A stretch of 64,000 nucleotides of DNA. Origin: Holophaga foetida DSM 6591. Lineage in GTDB: Bacteria > Acidobacteriota > Holophagae > Holophagales > Holophagaceae. Below are positions 41,958 to 51,553 of this stretch, one piece after another (within the stretch, counting starts at the first letter, position 1; the number at the start of each line of letters is the position of its first letter). Both the position numbers and the translations under genes were made by a program. The stretch lies in contig NZ_KI912268.1 of the NCBI RefSeq assembly GCF_000242615.2, forward strand, positions 485,757 through 549,756, written 5' to 3'. The notes beneath the pieces are model-generated. The model was not told where the DNA came from. It was given only the letters and a program-made list of their open reading frames with translations, and did no database searches.

Positions 41958-42971
41958 ATGACCATGCCCACGACTGACCAGACCCTTGACGACTCCACAC
42001 CCGAGCAGCGCCGGGATGCTGCGCTGCAAGTCCTGAAGGCTGCGTCCAGCGCTGTGGCCCTCCTTCAGGAATCCCTGGATACCCAGACCCTGGAATCGTG
42101 GACCGGACATCTACTCCGCTCCAAGGGCCGGGTGGTCCTTTCGGGCGTGGGGAAGTCCGGCCTCATCGCCCGGAAGATCTCGGCCACCTTGGCCTCCACG
42201 GGATGCCCCAGCCTTTTCATCCACCCGGGAGACGCCCTGCATGGGGACCTGGGCATGGTCACCCCGGACGATACGGTCCTCCTGCTCTCGAACAGTGGGG
42301 AGACGGAGGAGGTCCTGCGCCTTCTTCCCAGCCTTATCCGCCTGGGGGTGGAGATCGGAGCCATCACCTCCAAGGCCTCCAGCCGCCTTGGGCAGGCCGC
42401 CAAGTGGTGTTTTCCTTACCAGCTCCCCGAAGGGGAAGGGTGCCCGCTGGACTTCGCCCCCATGGCCTCCACCACGCTCCAGTTGATCTGGGGAGATATC
42501 CTGGCAGCCCATCGCATGGTTTCCAGCGGATTCACCCGGGAGCGCTTCGCCACCTTCCATCCCGGGGGGGCCCTGGGGGCCAAGCTCTTGAAGTGCTCGG
42601 ACCTCATGCACACAGATGCTCCCGCCATTGTGCCTGAAGCCACCTTGACTCAATCACTTGCCGCCATGACTTCAGGCAAGTTGGGGATGACTACCGTGCT
42701 GCGGGACGGTCAGTTGATGGGCGTTGTGAGTGACGGAGATATCCGACGCGCCCTCGAACGAGCCGAGAAGTCCGGCATCAACCCGCTGAAGCTCCGGGCG
42801 GAAGACCTGATGACCCCGTCGCCGATCTCAGTGCCGCCCACCATGATGGCCATTGAAGCCTCCCGAATCTTCGAGACCCGTAAGATCACCTTCCTGATCG
42901 TGCAGGACGCCTCGGGAAAGCTCTGTGGCGTTCTGCATGTCCACGATCTCCTCGGTGCCAAAGTCATCTAA
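41958..42971 (+). CDS. kdsD: Arabinose-5-phosphate isomerase (KdsD/KpsF family)
   Basis: Converts ribulose-5-phosphate to arabinose-5-phosphate, the first step towards Kdo for LPS. 337 residues: an SIS sugar isomerase domain (about 40-190, VVLSGVGKSGLIARKISATLASTGCPSLFIHPGDALHGDLGMV and LSNSGETEEVL) and two C-terminal CBS repeats (SDLMHTDAP onwards and EDLMTPSPISVPPTMMAIEA). GALGAKLL between the domains is typical. The ATG at 41958 lacks a clear ribosome binding site; ATG 41964 and TTG 41937 are alternatives. lptF-lptG follows. Confidence 0.9.
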   Translation: MTMPTTDQTLDDSTPEQRRDAALQVLKAASSAVALLQESLDTQTLESWTGHLLRSKGRVVLSGVGKSGLIARKISATLASTGCPSLFIHPGDALHGDLGMVTPDDTVLLLSNSGETEEVLRLLPSLIRLGVEIGAITSKASSRLGQAAKWCFPYQLPEGEGCPLDFAPMASTTLQLIWGDILAAHRMVSSGFTRERFATFHPGGALGAKLLKCSDLMHTDAPAIVPEATLTQSLAAMTSGKLGMTTVLRDGQLMGVVSDGDIRRALERAEKSGINPLKLRAEDLMTPSPISVPPTMMAIEASRIFETRKITFLIVQDASGKLCGVLHVHDLLGAKVI

Positions 42972-43054
42972 TTGCTTGGCTTGAACCAAGGTTAAGCGGC
43001 TTCCGGTATGGGCCCAAGGTTACATAATATACATTATCGAAAGTTAAATCACCC

Positions 43055-45241
43055 GTGCTCCCGATCCTTCCCCGATACTTCCTTCGCCGCTGGCTGACCC
43101 CCTTCGCCGGGGCCCTGGTGTTCTACCTGGGACTCATGCTGGCCTACGAACTGATGTTCATTTCCCGGCAACTCTTCCACATGGGGGCCCCCTTCCGATG
43201 GGTCTTTCCCATGGTCGCGCTTTCCATTCCCGAGGATCTGAGCATGGTTCTGCCCATGGCGGCCGTCCTGGGAGGCCTGCTAGGCACCCAGCACATGGCC
43301 GAAGGTTCTGAACTGGTGGCGTCCAATGGACTCGGGATCGGGATGCGTCACCTCATCAAGCCATGGGCCTTCATTTCCATCGGTGTCGTCGTCCTCTCCC
43401 TGGTGAACTCCAATCTATTGGTCCCCAAGGTCTCTAAATGGCAGGCAGCACTCAAGTCCTCCATTCAGGAGGAGGCAAGAACCCGCTGGCTGGCCCCAGG
43501 GAGCGCCCCATGGAATCCACCCGGTGCACCCCAATCCTCCATCTGGATGTCACCGACGGGCCAAGTCCACCTCATGGAAGTCTCTCCTGACTCCGTGCAG
43601 CATCTGGTGGCCAACCATGTCACCCGATTAGACACACCCGTCCAGTCAGAACTCTCCGATATGGGCCTGCGTCTCGAGGAGGTGAACGGCGTGGTCTACT
43701 CAAGAAAAGATCACAACATTATCCATATCAATCAGAAGACGCAAAACCTCATCATCTCTTCTCCCAAGAATTTTCGGCCTCTTCCGCCCACACCTCTCCG
43801 CTACGAGGGTACGGGGGTTCTTCTTGCTCACCTCACGCCGGAGGGCTGGATTGAGCTGAGCCGGCGCATCACGCTTCCCATTGCGGTGGCCGCCCTATTG
43901 CTGTTGGGTATTGCCTTGGGCATCGCCCATCCTCGGTTTCCAGGGAGCGGTTCCATTCCAAAGAGCCTGGGTGTGATCCTGGCCTACTACTTCATCATGC
44001 GAACGACGGAAGATCTCTTCGTCAACCGATCCATCCGGGCTCCGGCGCTGCTCTTCCTGGTCCCTCTGCTCTTTCTGGGGGCTGGTTTCTACCTGCTCCG
44101 GCAGCGAATGACCCCACATCACAGCAACGGTCCCTGGGAACGCCTGAAATACCGTATTTCGACTCTGTTTGCATCACTGATGCAGCGAGCCAGCCGCTGG
44201 GCTCCTCATCTGCCACACCTGATGGCCCATCATGCCGCGCAGAACTCCAGCGGGATTCTTCACAAGTGGAGCCGATCAGTCTGGCTGAAGAACTGGGCTG
44301 GGACGCTTCTCACCTTTCTGGGACTTGGACTTCTCATCGACTTCGCATCCCTCGCCGGGGATCTTTCGAAGAATCATGTATCCATCCTGGTGTTCCTGCA
44401 CTACTGGCTTTGGAATCTCTCCCCCTTCCTGGTGCTTGTGCTGCCCATCGCCTTCCTCTTGGGGAGCGTGCTCGCCATTTCGGAAGCGTGTGCCTCCCGG
44501 GAGTGGAATGCGTTGAAATCCGGTGGCGTCAGCTTTGTGCAGTGGTTCTTATCCGCCTGGAAAGCATGGGGCCTAGTGCTGGCTGGCACCCTCATCCTCC
44601 AGGTCGTGGTGGCCCCGATTGCCAACCAGAAAGCAACGGCGCTCCTCCAACAGATCACCAAGAAGGTCAAAAAGAGAGGTGCTGCCACTTCATGGCTCTA
44701 CCTAGGGGGAACCGGCATCCACTGGTACATGGACGGACAAGTCCGCTGGGGTTTTCCCCTGGAGAGGGAACCCGGTGGGAGCCTTCTGCTTAGATGGAGG
44801 TTGAAGACCCAGCAATCAGAACAGGTCGATGCCGAAGGGCTGAAGATGGAACCAGGCCCAGAGGCTGTCGACCTCTTTCCGAGTCAGGCGCTTCGCCAGT
44901 ACGCCAAGGCTGAGGAAGCCTCAACATTGGCCCTCTTCCAGTGGCAACGCTGGGCACCCTCCCCTGACCGGGCGACGCTCCTCTGGGGCCGATTCCTCCA
45001 GTGGTTGGCTGGCCCATGCCTGGTCTTTGCAATCCTCTCCCTCTCCTTCCCCGCCCCCCGCAAGGGACGTGGTCAGGCCCTGGGCATCGGTCTGGTCGCA
45101 GGTCTTCTCTTCTTCGCTGTTCAGACGCTCTTTTCCATGGTGGCGCAGGCGGGGGACATCCCGCCATTGTGGGGTGCCGCGGCCCCGATGCTCCTGGCCC
45201 TGGGCATCGGTTTCCTCCGGTTGAGGCGCGTGAGGACATAG
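43055..45241 (+). CDS. Fused LptF-LptG LPS export permease
   Basis: 728 residues, twice the length of one LptF or LptG. The first half (about 1-365) begins LPILPRYFLRRWLTPFAGALVFYLGLMLAYELMFISRQL, has helices 1-3, a periplasmic beta domain (about 145-265) and three more helices. The second half (about 385-728) repeats the plan: LKNWAGTLLTFLGLGLLIDFASLAGDLSK, helices, a periplasmic domain, and a final three-helix group. The E-rich coupling segments (EGSELVASNGLGIGM and ASREWNALKSGGVSF) occur once per half. This is a single-chain version of the LptF/LptG heterodimer that works with LptB. The start is GTG 43055 without an obvious ribosome binding site, after an AT-rich stretch likely to hold the promoter. 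Confidence 0.85.
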   Translation: MLPILPRYFLRRWLTPFAGALVFYLGLMLAYELMFISRQLFHMGAPFRWVFPMVALSIPEDLSMVLPMAAVLGGLLGTQHMAEGSELVASNGLGIGMRHLIKPWAFISIGVVVLSLVNSNLLVPKVSKWQAALKSSIQEEARTRWLAPGSAPWNPPGAPQSSIWMSPTGQVHLMEVSPDSVQHLVANHVTRLDTPVQSELSDMGLRLEEVNGVVYSRKDHNIIHINQKTQNLIISSPKNFRPLPPTPLRYEGTGVLLAHLTPEGWIELSRRITLPIAVAALLLLGIALGIAHPRFPGSGSIPKSLGVILAYYFIMRTTEDLFVNRSIRAPALLFLVPLLFLGAGFYLLRQRMTPHHSNGPWERLKYRISTLFASLMQRASRWAPHLPHLMAHHAAQNSSGILHKWSRSVWLKNWAGTLLTFLGLGLLIDFASLAGDLSKNHVSILVFLHYWLWNLSPFLVLVLPIAFLLGSVLAISEACASREWNALKSGGVSFVQWFLSAWKAWGLVLAGTLILQVVVAPIANQKATALLQQITKKVKKRGAATSWLYLGGTGIHWYMDGQVRWGFPLEREPGGSLLLRWRLKTQQSEQVDAEGLKMEPGPEAVDLFPSQALRQYAKAEEASTLALFQWQRWAPSPDRATLLWGRFLQWLAGPCLVFAILSLSFPAPRKGRGQALGIGLVAGLLFFAVQTLFSMVAQAGDIPPLWGAAAPMLLALGIGFLRLRRVRT

Positions 45242-45308
45242 AGGGCCTATCGGCTCTTTTTGGCGCAGATTCGAATCCGCCCTATGCTTCGGATGAGAGG
45301 AGGCGCTC

Positions 45309-45512
45309 ATGTCCCACGAAGCCCCATCCGACAAGGGTGCTCGTCACGGAGAACTCCACCGTATCGAGCACTATGCTCTCTACATCATCAATGGAATGGC
45401 TGCTGCCGGTAGCGGGGCCCTCACGGACGCTGATATCGACTATGCCATTGACGTAGCTGAAAGATTAGCAAGTAAGCTATTGGATCGCGGACACATCCAC
45501 CACGGGAGCTGA
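45309..45512 (+). CDS. Small conserved-looking protein of unknown function, 67 residues
   Basis: Begins at ATG 45309 with a strong GAGGAGG seven bases upstream. The sequence RHGELHRIEHYALYIINGMAAAGSGALTDADIDYAIDVAERLASKLLDRG suggests two helices and is soluble. I do not recognise a family. Its last 36 bases overlap the end of the convergent flavoprotein gene. The ribosome binding site and codon use support a real gene. Confidence 0.65.
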   Translation: MSHEAPSDKGARHGELHRIEHYALYIINGMAAAGSGALTDADIDYAIDVAERLASKLLDRGHIHHGS

Positions 45513-47090
45513 ATCGGCCACCAAGTCCGCGATGCGGATCCCGTCCACAGCGGCCGAGGTGATGCCTCCGGCGTAGCCGGCACCCTCGCCGCAGGGGTAG
45601 ACCCCCGGGTGGGTGATGCTCTGGCCGTTATCCCCCCGGACAATCCGCACCGGGCTGCTGGTGCGGCTTTCAATCCCGAGCAGAAGGGCTTCGCGGCTGG
45701 TGAAACCCCGGATCTTCCGGTCGAAGACAGGCAAAGCCTCAGCCAGCTGGTCAACGACGAAGTCCGGCAGGCATTGGCGCAGATCAGCAGGAACGGCCTT
45801 GGGGCGGAAGCGATGCCGGGTGATTTTTCCCGTCGCACGAGCCCTGAGAAAGTCTTCGACGGACATGGCAGGAGCGCCATAGCTTTCTCCTGCAGCCCTG
45901 AAGGCCGCCTCCTCCCATGTGCGCTGGAGGTGCATTCCGCTGAGGGTATGGTCCGAGGGGAAATCCTGCACATTGACCTTGGCCACGAGGCCGGAATTGG
46001 CGAAACCGGAATCCCGCCTGGACCGACTCATCCCATTGACCACCACACCCCCGGGCTCACTGGCACACTGGATGACTTCGCCTCCGGGGCACATGCAGAA
46101 GCTGTAGGCCGCCCGATCAGGGCCTAGATTGCAGACCAGCTTGTAGTCCGCTGCGCCCAGACTGGGGTGCCCAGCAGAAACCCCATACTGGGCACGGTCG
46201 ATGAGTTCCTGGGGGTGCTCAATGCGGAGCCCCATGGCGAAGGGCTTGCGCTCCATGCCCATCGCATGGCGGTGGAGCATCTCAAGGGTATCCCGGGCGC
46301 TATGACCGGGGGCCAGTACCAGGTGATCGCAGGGAATCTCCTCCCCGGAGCGCGTCACGGCCGCGGAGATCCGCCCCCTGGACCAGCGCAGATCCTGGAG
46401 GGCCGTATCGAAGCGGAAGATAGCGCCCTGCCCCTCGGCCCACTGGCGCATCCGCACCACGCAGTCCTGGATGAGTTCGGTGCCAATGTGGGGCTTGGCC
46501 TGGTAGAGGATTTCAGGTTTGGCCCCAAACTGAACAAATAGTTCGAGAACATGCTTTGTGAACATGTGGCCCGTGCGGGTGGTGAGCTTGCCGTCACTGA
46601 AGGTCCCGGCCCCGCCCTCTCCGAACTGGGCATTGGCCTCGGGGTCGAGGATGCCCTCGTTCCAGAGGCGTTCCACCTTCTGGATGCGCTGGTCCATCCG
46701 GGGCCCTCGCTCCAGGACGATGGGCTGGATGCCATGGGCCAGGAGGCGAAGGGTGCAGAAGAGCCCTGCCGGTCCTGTACCCACCACCACAACCCGTGGC
46801 GCGTGGGTCACGCGCGGCACAGTGAAGTCAGGAGCTTCCGGGGCCCGCACCAGACGGCACCCAGGGGGAAGGGAGCATTCCTGGAAGGCGCGGTGCGATT
46901 CGAAGCGCAGCGTGGCCAGGTAGCGGATGCGCCCCTTGTGGCGTGCGTCCAGACTCAATCGCTCGAGGCCGACCTCAGCGAAATCCTCCCGGCTTCCTCC
47001 CAGCACCTTGACCAGACAGGCCAGGAGATCGCCTTGTTCCTGCCCCAAGGCCATGGGTAGATCCATCAGGTGGTATCGGCATCCTCGCAT
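45477..47090 (-). CDS. COG2509-type FAD-dependent dehydrogenase, uncharacterised
   Basis: 537 residues. The N-terminal domain (about 1-90) has LERLSLDARHKGRIRYLATLRFES, as in the COG2509 family. A Rossmann FAD-binding site follows (VVVVGTGPAGLFCTLRLLAHGIQPIVLERG, residues 99-128), then NAQFGEGGAGTFSDGKLTTR and, near the end, GVYPCGEGAGYAGGITSAAVDGI, the second FAD-contact motif. The family is widespread but its substrate is not established. It is monocistronic here and ends inside the small gene at 45309-45512. Confidence 0.88.
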   Translation of the reverse strand: MRGCRYHLMDLPMALGQEQGDLLACLVKVLGGSREDFAEVGLERLSLDARHKGRIRYLATLRFESHRAFQECSLPPGCRLVRAPEAPDFTVPRVTHAPRVVVVGTGPAGLFCTLRLLAHGIQPIVLERGPRMDQRIQKVERLWNEGILDPEANAQFGEGGAGTFSDGKLTTRTGHMFTKHVLELFVQFGAKPEILYQAKPHIGTELIQDCVVRMRQWAEGQGAIFRFDTALQDLRWSRGRISAAVTRSGEEIPCDHLVLAPGHSARDTLEMLHRHAMGMERKPFAMGLRIEHPQELIDRAQYGVSAGHPSLGAADYKLVCNLGPDRAAYSFCMCPGGEVIQCASEPGGVVVNGMSRSRRDSGFANSGLVAKVNVQDFPSDHTLSGMHLQRTWEEAAFRAAGESYGAPAMSVEDFLRARATGKITRHRFRPKAVPADLRQCLPDFVVDQLAEALPVFDRKIRGFTSREALLLGIESRTSSPVRIVRGDNGQSITHPGVYPCGEGAGYAGGITSAAVDGIRIADLVADSAPVVDVSAIQ

Positions 47091-47178
47091 CCCTCCAGGA
47101 TAGCCGCGGCCAGGGGCCGCTCCGGGTCATGTATGCTGGAAGAGGAGCCCGCAGGCTCTTTTTCTTTCCCGGTGATCC

Positions 47179-48216
47179 ATGTCCCTTGATGCCTATCGTC
47201 TGCTACGTCCCCTGATTTTTCGCCTTTCCCCGGAGACAGCCCACAATCTGACCTTCAAGGGAGGCCGTATCGCCAAGGGGATCCCCGGGGCGATGGCGCT
47301 CCTCGAAGGACTCTGCCAAGCGGGCATTTCCTCCCGGGCCATGGACGCATGCGGCTTGCACTTCCCCTCTCCCATCGGCCTCGGGGCAGGCCTGGACAAG
47401 GGTGCAGAGGTTCTGCCCCTATGGAAGGCTCTGGGCTTCGGATCCGTAGAGATCGGAACCGTGACCCCCAAGCCCCAGCCCGGCAACCCCCTGCCCCGGC
47501 TATTCAGGCTCCCCGAGGAATCGCTGATCCTCAACCGCATGGGATTCAATTCCGAGGGTGCCGAAGTGGTCGCCCAGCGCCTCAAGCGGCGCCCCAAAGG
47601 CCTGATCGTGGGCGGCAATATCGGCAAGAACAAGGTCACCCCCGAGGAGAAGGCCCTCGATGACTACCGCGAGGCCTATCGGCTCATCGCCCCGGAAGTG
47701 GACTACATCGCCCTCAACATCAGTTCACCCAATACCCCAGGACTGCGTCGACTCCAGGCCCCCGAGGCCCTGGCCCCCCTTCTGGGGGGGATGATGCAGA
47801 TCCGCAAGGAGATGGGCCTCGAGTCCCAGCCCATCCTGGTCAAGCTGGCCCCGGATCTGGACGGCGAGGAGCTGGATGCCATCGTGGACGTCATCGCCGC
47901 CTCCGGCTTATCCGGCATCATCGCCACCAATACAACCCTGGACCGCGGAATCGTCTCGGACATCAACCGGGACAAGGTGCTCTCCTGGGGGGACGGCGGG
48001 CTCTCCGGCAAGGGACTCAAGCTGAAGGCCCGCGAGGTCCAGCGCCGCATCCTTCAGCGCATCCCCCCTCACCTCAAGCTCGTGGCCTGCGGGGGCATCG
48101 GTTCCGCCGAGGACGCCAAGGCCGCCATGCAGGACGGCGCGGCCTGGGTCCAGGTCTACTCCGCTCTCATCTTTGAAGGTCCCTTCCTGGTGCGTCGGAT
48201 GCTCAAGGGGATGTGA
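47179..48216 (+). CDS. pyrD: Dihydroorotate dehydrogenase (quinone), class 2
   Basis: Oxidises dihydroorotate to orotate in pyrimidine synthesis, passing electrons to the quinone pool at the membrane. 345 residues: the class 2 N-terminal helical extension (MSLDAYRLLRPLIFRLSPETAHNLTF), then GLGAGLDKGAEVLP, GSVEIGTVTPKPQPGNPLPRLFRLPEE, NRMGFNSEGAEVVAQRL and the catalytic serine block ALNISSPNTPGLRRLQ. Ends with ACGGIGSAEDAKAAMQDGAAWVQVYSALIFEGP. The presumed acceptor is menaquinone. Confidence 0.96.
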   Translation: MSLDAYRLLRPLIFRLSPETAHNLTFKGGRIAKGIPGAMALLEGLCQAGISSRAMDACGLHFPSPIGLGAGLDKGAEVLPLWKALGFGSVEIGTVTPKPQPGNPLPRLFRLPEESLILNRMGFNSEGAEVVAQRLKRRPKGLIVGGNIGKNKVTPEEKALDDYREAYRLIAPEVDYIALNISSPNTPGLRRLQAPEALAPLLGGMMQIRKEMGLESQPILVKLAPDLDGEELDAIVDVIAASGLSGIIATNTTLDRGIVSDINRDKVLSWGDGGLSGKGLKLKAREVQRRILQRIPPHLKLVACGGIGSAEDAKAAMQDGAAWVQVYSALIFEGPFLVRRMLKGM

Positions 48217-48238
48217 ACTGCCAGACAACGAGGAAAAT

Positions 48239-48267
48239 GGAAACGCCCCTGATTCAGGGGCGTTTCC
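48239..48267. terminator. Hairpin terminator between pyrD and ychJ
   Basis: GGAAACGCCCCT and AGGGGCGTTTCC form a perfect 12-bp stem with a five-base loop, 22 bases after the pyrD stop and 15 bases before the end of the convergent ychJ-like gene. On the minus strand it is followed by ATTTTCCTCG. It can serve both genes. Confidence 0.75.
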
Positions 48268-48282
48268 TATGTATCGGCTCGC

Positions 48283-48678
48283 CTAATTCGTCTCGCCGTC
48301 CACATAGACCCAGCGCCCCTCTTCACGGACGAAACGGCTCTTCTCCCGGTGTAGCATCCGCTTGCCGTCCACCTGGAGGCTGGCGTGGAACAGGACGATG
48401 CCCTCGGAATCTTCGGGTCCACCGGCCTCGGTGGAGATGATCTTGAGGCTGATGCACTTCACCGTCCGGCAGTAGGCAGTCAGCTCCTCGCGCTCCAGTT
48501 CGGCCCGCTCCTTTTCCGCAGTCGTGGCGATCAAGTAGTCGGCCTTGCAGAGGGCGTAGGCCGAAAAACGGCTCCTCATGAGCTTTTCCGCCGTCTCGGG
48601 CAGCTTCTTGCCCGTGAGGTAGGGTTCACAGCACTTGTCGAAGGGGCGTTTGGAGGTGCAAAGGCATAGGCGGGACAT
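48283..48678 (-). CDS. YchJ family protein (SEC-C metal-binding type)
   Basis: 131 residues of the UPF0225/YchJ family: a Cys-rich N-terminus (CLCTSKRPFDKCCEPYLTGKK), ETAEKLMRSRFSAYALCKADYLIATT, and a C-terminal NTF2-like sheet (IVLFHASLQVDGKRMLHREKSRFVREEGRWVYVDG). The N-terminal cysteines probably bind zinc. The molecular function is unknown. It is transcribed away from hppA. Confidence 0.88.
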   Translation of the reverse strand: MSRLCLCTSKRPFDKCCEPYLTGKKLPETAEKLMRSRFSAYALCKADYLIATTAEKERAELEREELTAYCRTVKCISLKIISTEAGGPEDSEGIVLFHASLQVDGKRMLHREKSRFVREEGRWVYVDGETN

Positions 48679-48913
48679 GGAACTCCTGAAGTGGTATTGC
48701 CGCTACTGGTCGGCGGTCAGTGAACCAGTCTAGCGGCGAAATCATGGAATCAAATCAACGGTTCGATAGAAGCATTGCAACTCTGAGTCTTCCTGCTACC
48801 CTTGGGGCGCATTCAACCAGAAAATCGATTTTTAGCTTTTCCCACAAGGCTTTTTCCATGCCGTGCTCGATCAGCGGGGGCGGTCTCTTCATCACTTTCT
48901 TTGTGAGGGTGTC

Positions 48914-51478
48914 ATGGTGACCAAGTGGTTGGATCGACTAAAAAACGCTCCCATGAAACGGAGGTTCTATCTCTTTTTCATGATGCTCTTCTTTGCCGTG
49001 GCCTACGCCTGGCAGCCCGGAGCACCCCCCTCCCCGGAGGGCCACGGAGAGGGTGCGTTCCGATTCTTCTCACCCTTCCTTGATGGCTATGGATTCAACA
49101 CGGTGGAACGGGTGGCCCTCATCATCGTGCTGCTCATCGCCGTGGCCGGTCTGCTTTACGCCTTGATGCTGGTCAAACAGGTCAAGAAGGCGGACCAGGG
49201 CACCAAGAAGATGCAGGACATCGCGGACGCCGTCCGGGAGGGAGCCAACGCCTACCTGGGCGCCCAGTTCACCAAGATCGGCCCCTTGATCATCCTCATC
49301 ACCATCCTGCTGGCCGTGACTTATACCGGAACCCACGAGGCCTTCCGCTATGGCCGTGCCGGTGCCTTCCTGGTGGGCTCCCTCTTCAGCTGGTGCGTGG
49401 GTTTCGTGGGCATGCGCCTGGCCACCTCCGGCAACCTGAGGGTGGCCGCCGCCGCCAAGCACTCCTATGGCGAGGCCATGCAGCTCGGCTACCGCACGGG
49501 CACCATCACCGGCATGCTCACCGATGGCCTGGGCCTTCTGGGCGGCACCATGATTTTTCTCATGTACGGAGTCAACGCCTACGAGGCCCTGCTGGGCTTC
49601 GGCTTCGGCGGCACCCTGCTGGCCCTCTTCATGCGAGTGGGTGGTGGAATCTACACCAAGGCCGCCGATGTGGGTGCGGATCTGGTGGGCAAGATCGAGA
49701 AGGACATCCCCGAGGATGATCCCCGCAACGCCGCCACCATCGCCGACAATGTGGGCGACAACGTCGGCGATTGCGCCGGCATGGCTGCCGACATCTTTGA
49801 GAGCTACGAGGTGACCATCGTGGCCGCCATGATCCTGGGCATGGCCACCTTCGGGCACAAGGGGGTGATCTTCCCCTTGCTGGTGCGCGGCATCGGCGTC
49901 CTGGGTTCGATCATCTCCACCTACACCGTGAAGGCCGGACCCAACGATACCTCCGACACAGCCCTCCACAGCGTCCACCGGGGCTTCTGGATCGGCTCTG
50001 CCATCAGCATCCTGGGCTTCTTCATCCTGGGGGCCTACTACCTGCGCTTCGACGCGACCTACATGGCGCAGAACGCCGTGGCAGCTGCGGGCTTCCCCGG
50101 TGGCGACCCCACCGCCCTGCCCGCCTGGGCCAACTTCGGTGTGGCGGGACTGGACATGCGTCCGGCCATCACCTGCTTCATCGGCGTGATCCTGGCCATC
50201 GTTCTCAACAAGGTCACCAGCTACTACACCCACACGAGCCATGCCCCGGTGAAGAGCCTGGCCAAGGCCTGCACCACGGGCCACGCCACCAACATCATCC
50301 AGGGCTTTGCCGTGGGCTACGAGAGCACCGTGGCCAATGTCGTGGTCATCGCCATCGCGGTCTTCCTTTCGGTGCTGACCTACGCCGGGACGCCCCCCAT
50401 GTTCATCGCCTACGGCGTGGCCATGGCAGGCATCGGCATGCTGACCCTGACGGGCAACACGATTTCCATGGACGTCTTCGGGCCAGTCGCCGACAACGCC
50501 AATGGCATCGGTGAGATGGGCTACGACAAGGAGGAGATGGAAAAGGCCGAACCCGGTTCCTACAAGCGGGCCCGCCAGATCCTCGCGGACCTCGACGCCG
50601 TGGGCAACACCACCAAGGCCGAGACCAAGGGTATCGCCATCGGCAGCGCAGTCATCGCCGCCGTCAGCCTTTTCTCCAGCTTCATCGCGGTCATCGCGGT
50701 GGGCAGCGAGGACAAGATCAACATGATGAAGGTCAGCCAGTATCTGACCGAAGCCGGGAAGATGACGGTGGCTGATCCCAAGGTCTTCATCGGCTTCCTC
50801 CTGGGCGGGGCCGTGCCCTTCCTCTTCAGCGGCATGCTGATCCGCGCCGTGGGCCGGGCCGCCTACTTCATCGTCCAGGAATGCCGCGTGCAGTTCCGGG
50901 ACAAGGAGATCTGGGCCGGCACCAAGAAGCCGGACTACGGTCGCGTGGTGGATATCTGCACCAAGACGGCCCAGCACGAGCTGGTGGGCCCCGGCATCCT
51001 GGCCATCGCCTGCCCCCTGATCGTGGGCTTTCTCCTGGGCCCCTACGCCCTGGGTGGATTCCTGGCAGGTATGATCCTCGTGGGGCAACTACTTGCAGTG
51101 TTCATGGCAAATGCTGGAGGCGCGTGGGATAATGCAAAAAAAATGATCGAAGACGGCATCTACGGAGGCAAGGGCTCCGAGGCCCACAAGGCTGCGGTCA
51201 CCGGCGACACCGTGGGCGATCCTCTCAAGGACACGGCTGGTCCGGCCATCAACCCGCTCATCAAGGTCATGAACATGGTGAGCCTGCTGGCCCTGGGCAT
51301 CATCATGAAGTTCACCCTCTTCCCCGCCGAAGGCCATACCTCCAACAGGATCGTAGGTATCATCGTGGCGATCATCTGCGCCATGGCCATCGCCTGGGCG
51401 GTATACACCAGCAAGAAGGAGACCCCAGGACTGGTGGACGATGACGCCAAGAAGGAGACTGCTGAGGTGGAAAGCTAG
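48914..51478 (+). CDS. hppA: K+-independent membrane-bound proton-translocating pyrophosphatase
   Basis: Uses pyrophosphate hydrolysis to pump ions across the inner membrane. 854 residues with about 16 helices, the substrate loops ADVGADLVGKIEKDIPEDDPRNAATIADNVGDNVGDCAGMAADIFESYEVT, NAGGAWDNAKKMIEDG and the conserved last loop AAVTGDTVGDPLKDTAGPAINPLIKV. The K+-dependence site reads GNTTKAETKG with Lys568 and Thr571, the K+-independent signature, so proton pumping is expected. An extra N-terminal hydrophobic segment (MKRRFYLFFMMLFFAVAYAWQ) precedes the core. The start at 48914 follows GAGGG. In 48679-48913 I see no other feature. A terminator and a duplicated region follow. Confidence 0.95.
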   Translation: MVTKWLDRLKNAPMKRRFYLFFMMLFFAVAYAWQPGAPPSPEGHGEGAFRFFSPFLDGYGFNTVERVALIIVLLIAVAGLLYALMLVKQVKKADQGTKKMQDIADAVREGANAYLGAQFTKIGPLIILITILLAVTYTGTHEAFRYGRAGAFLVGSLFSWCVGFVGMRLATSGNLRVAAAAKHSYGEAMQLGYRTGTITGMLTDGLGLLGGTMIFLMYGVNAYEALLGFGFGGTLLALFMRVGGGIYTKAADVGADLVGKIEKDIPEDDPRNAATIADNVGDNVGDCAGMAADIFESYEVTIVAAMILGMATFGHKGVIFPLLVRGIGVLGSIISTYTVKAGPNDTSDTALHSVHRGFWIGSAISILGFFILGAYYLRFDATYMAQNAVAAAGFPGGDPTALPAWANFGVAGLDMRPAITCFIGVILAIVLNKVTSYYTHTSHAPVKSLAKACTTGHATNIIQGFAVGYESTVANVVVIAIAVFLSVLTYAGTPPMFIAYGVAMAGIGMLTLTGNTISMDVFGPVADNANGIGEMGYDKEEMEKAEPGSYKRARQILADLDAVGNTTKAETKGIAIGSAVIAAVSLFSSFIAVIAVGSEDKINMMKVSQYLTEAGKMTVADPKVFIGFLLGGAVPFLFSGMLIRAVGRAAYFIVQECRVQFRDKEIWAGTKKPDYGRVVDICTKTAQHELVGPGILAIACPLIVGFLLGPYALGGFLAGMILVGQLLAVFMANAGGAWDNAKKMIEDGIYGGKGSEAHKAAVTGDTVGDPLKDTAGPAINPLIKVMNMVSLLALGIIMKFTLFPAEGHTSNRIVGIIVAIICAMAIAWAVYTSKKETPGLVDDDAKKETAEVES

Positions 51479-51496
51479 AGTTGCGAGACACCCTTG

Positions 51497-51524
51497 AACC
51501 GCCGCCCAGTGCTGCGGTTTTTTT
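51497..51524 (+). terminator. Rho-independent terminator of hppA
   Basis: AACCGC and GCGGTT pair around an 11-base loop, followed by seven T residues, 18 bases after the hppA stop. A related terminator occurs about 310 bases further on as part of a tandem duplication. Confidence 0.8.
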
Positions 51525-51553
51525 GCCTCCCGCGCCCGATGACATACGGAGAT

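Noticed and set aside
49070..51088. 672-codon reading frame antisense to hppA
   Set aside because: It is a shadow frame of GC-rich codons, extremely rich in His, Asp and Gly, with no start context; hppA is unambiguous.
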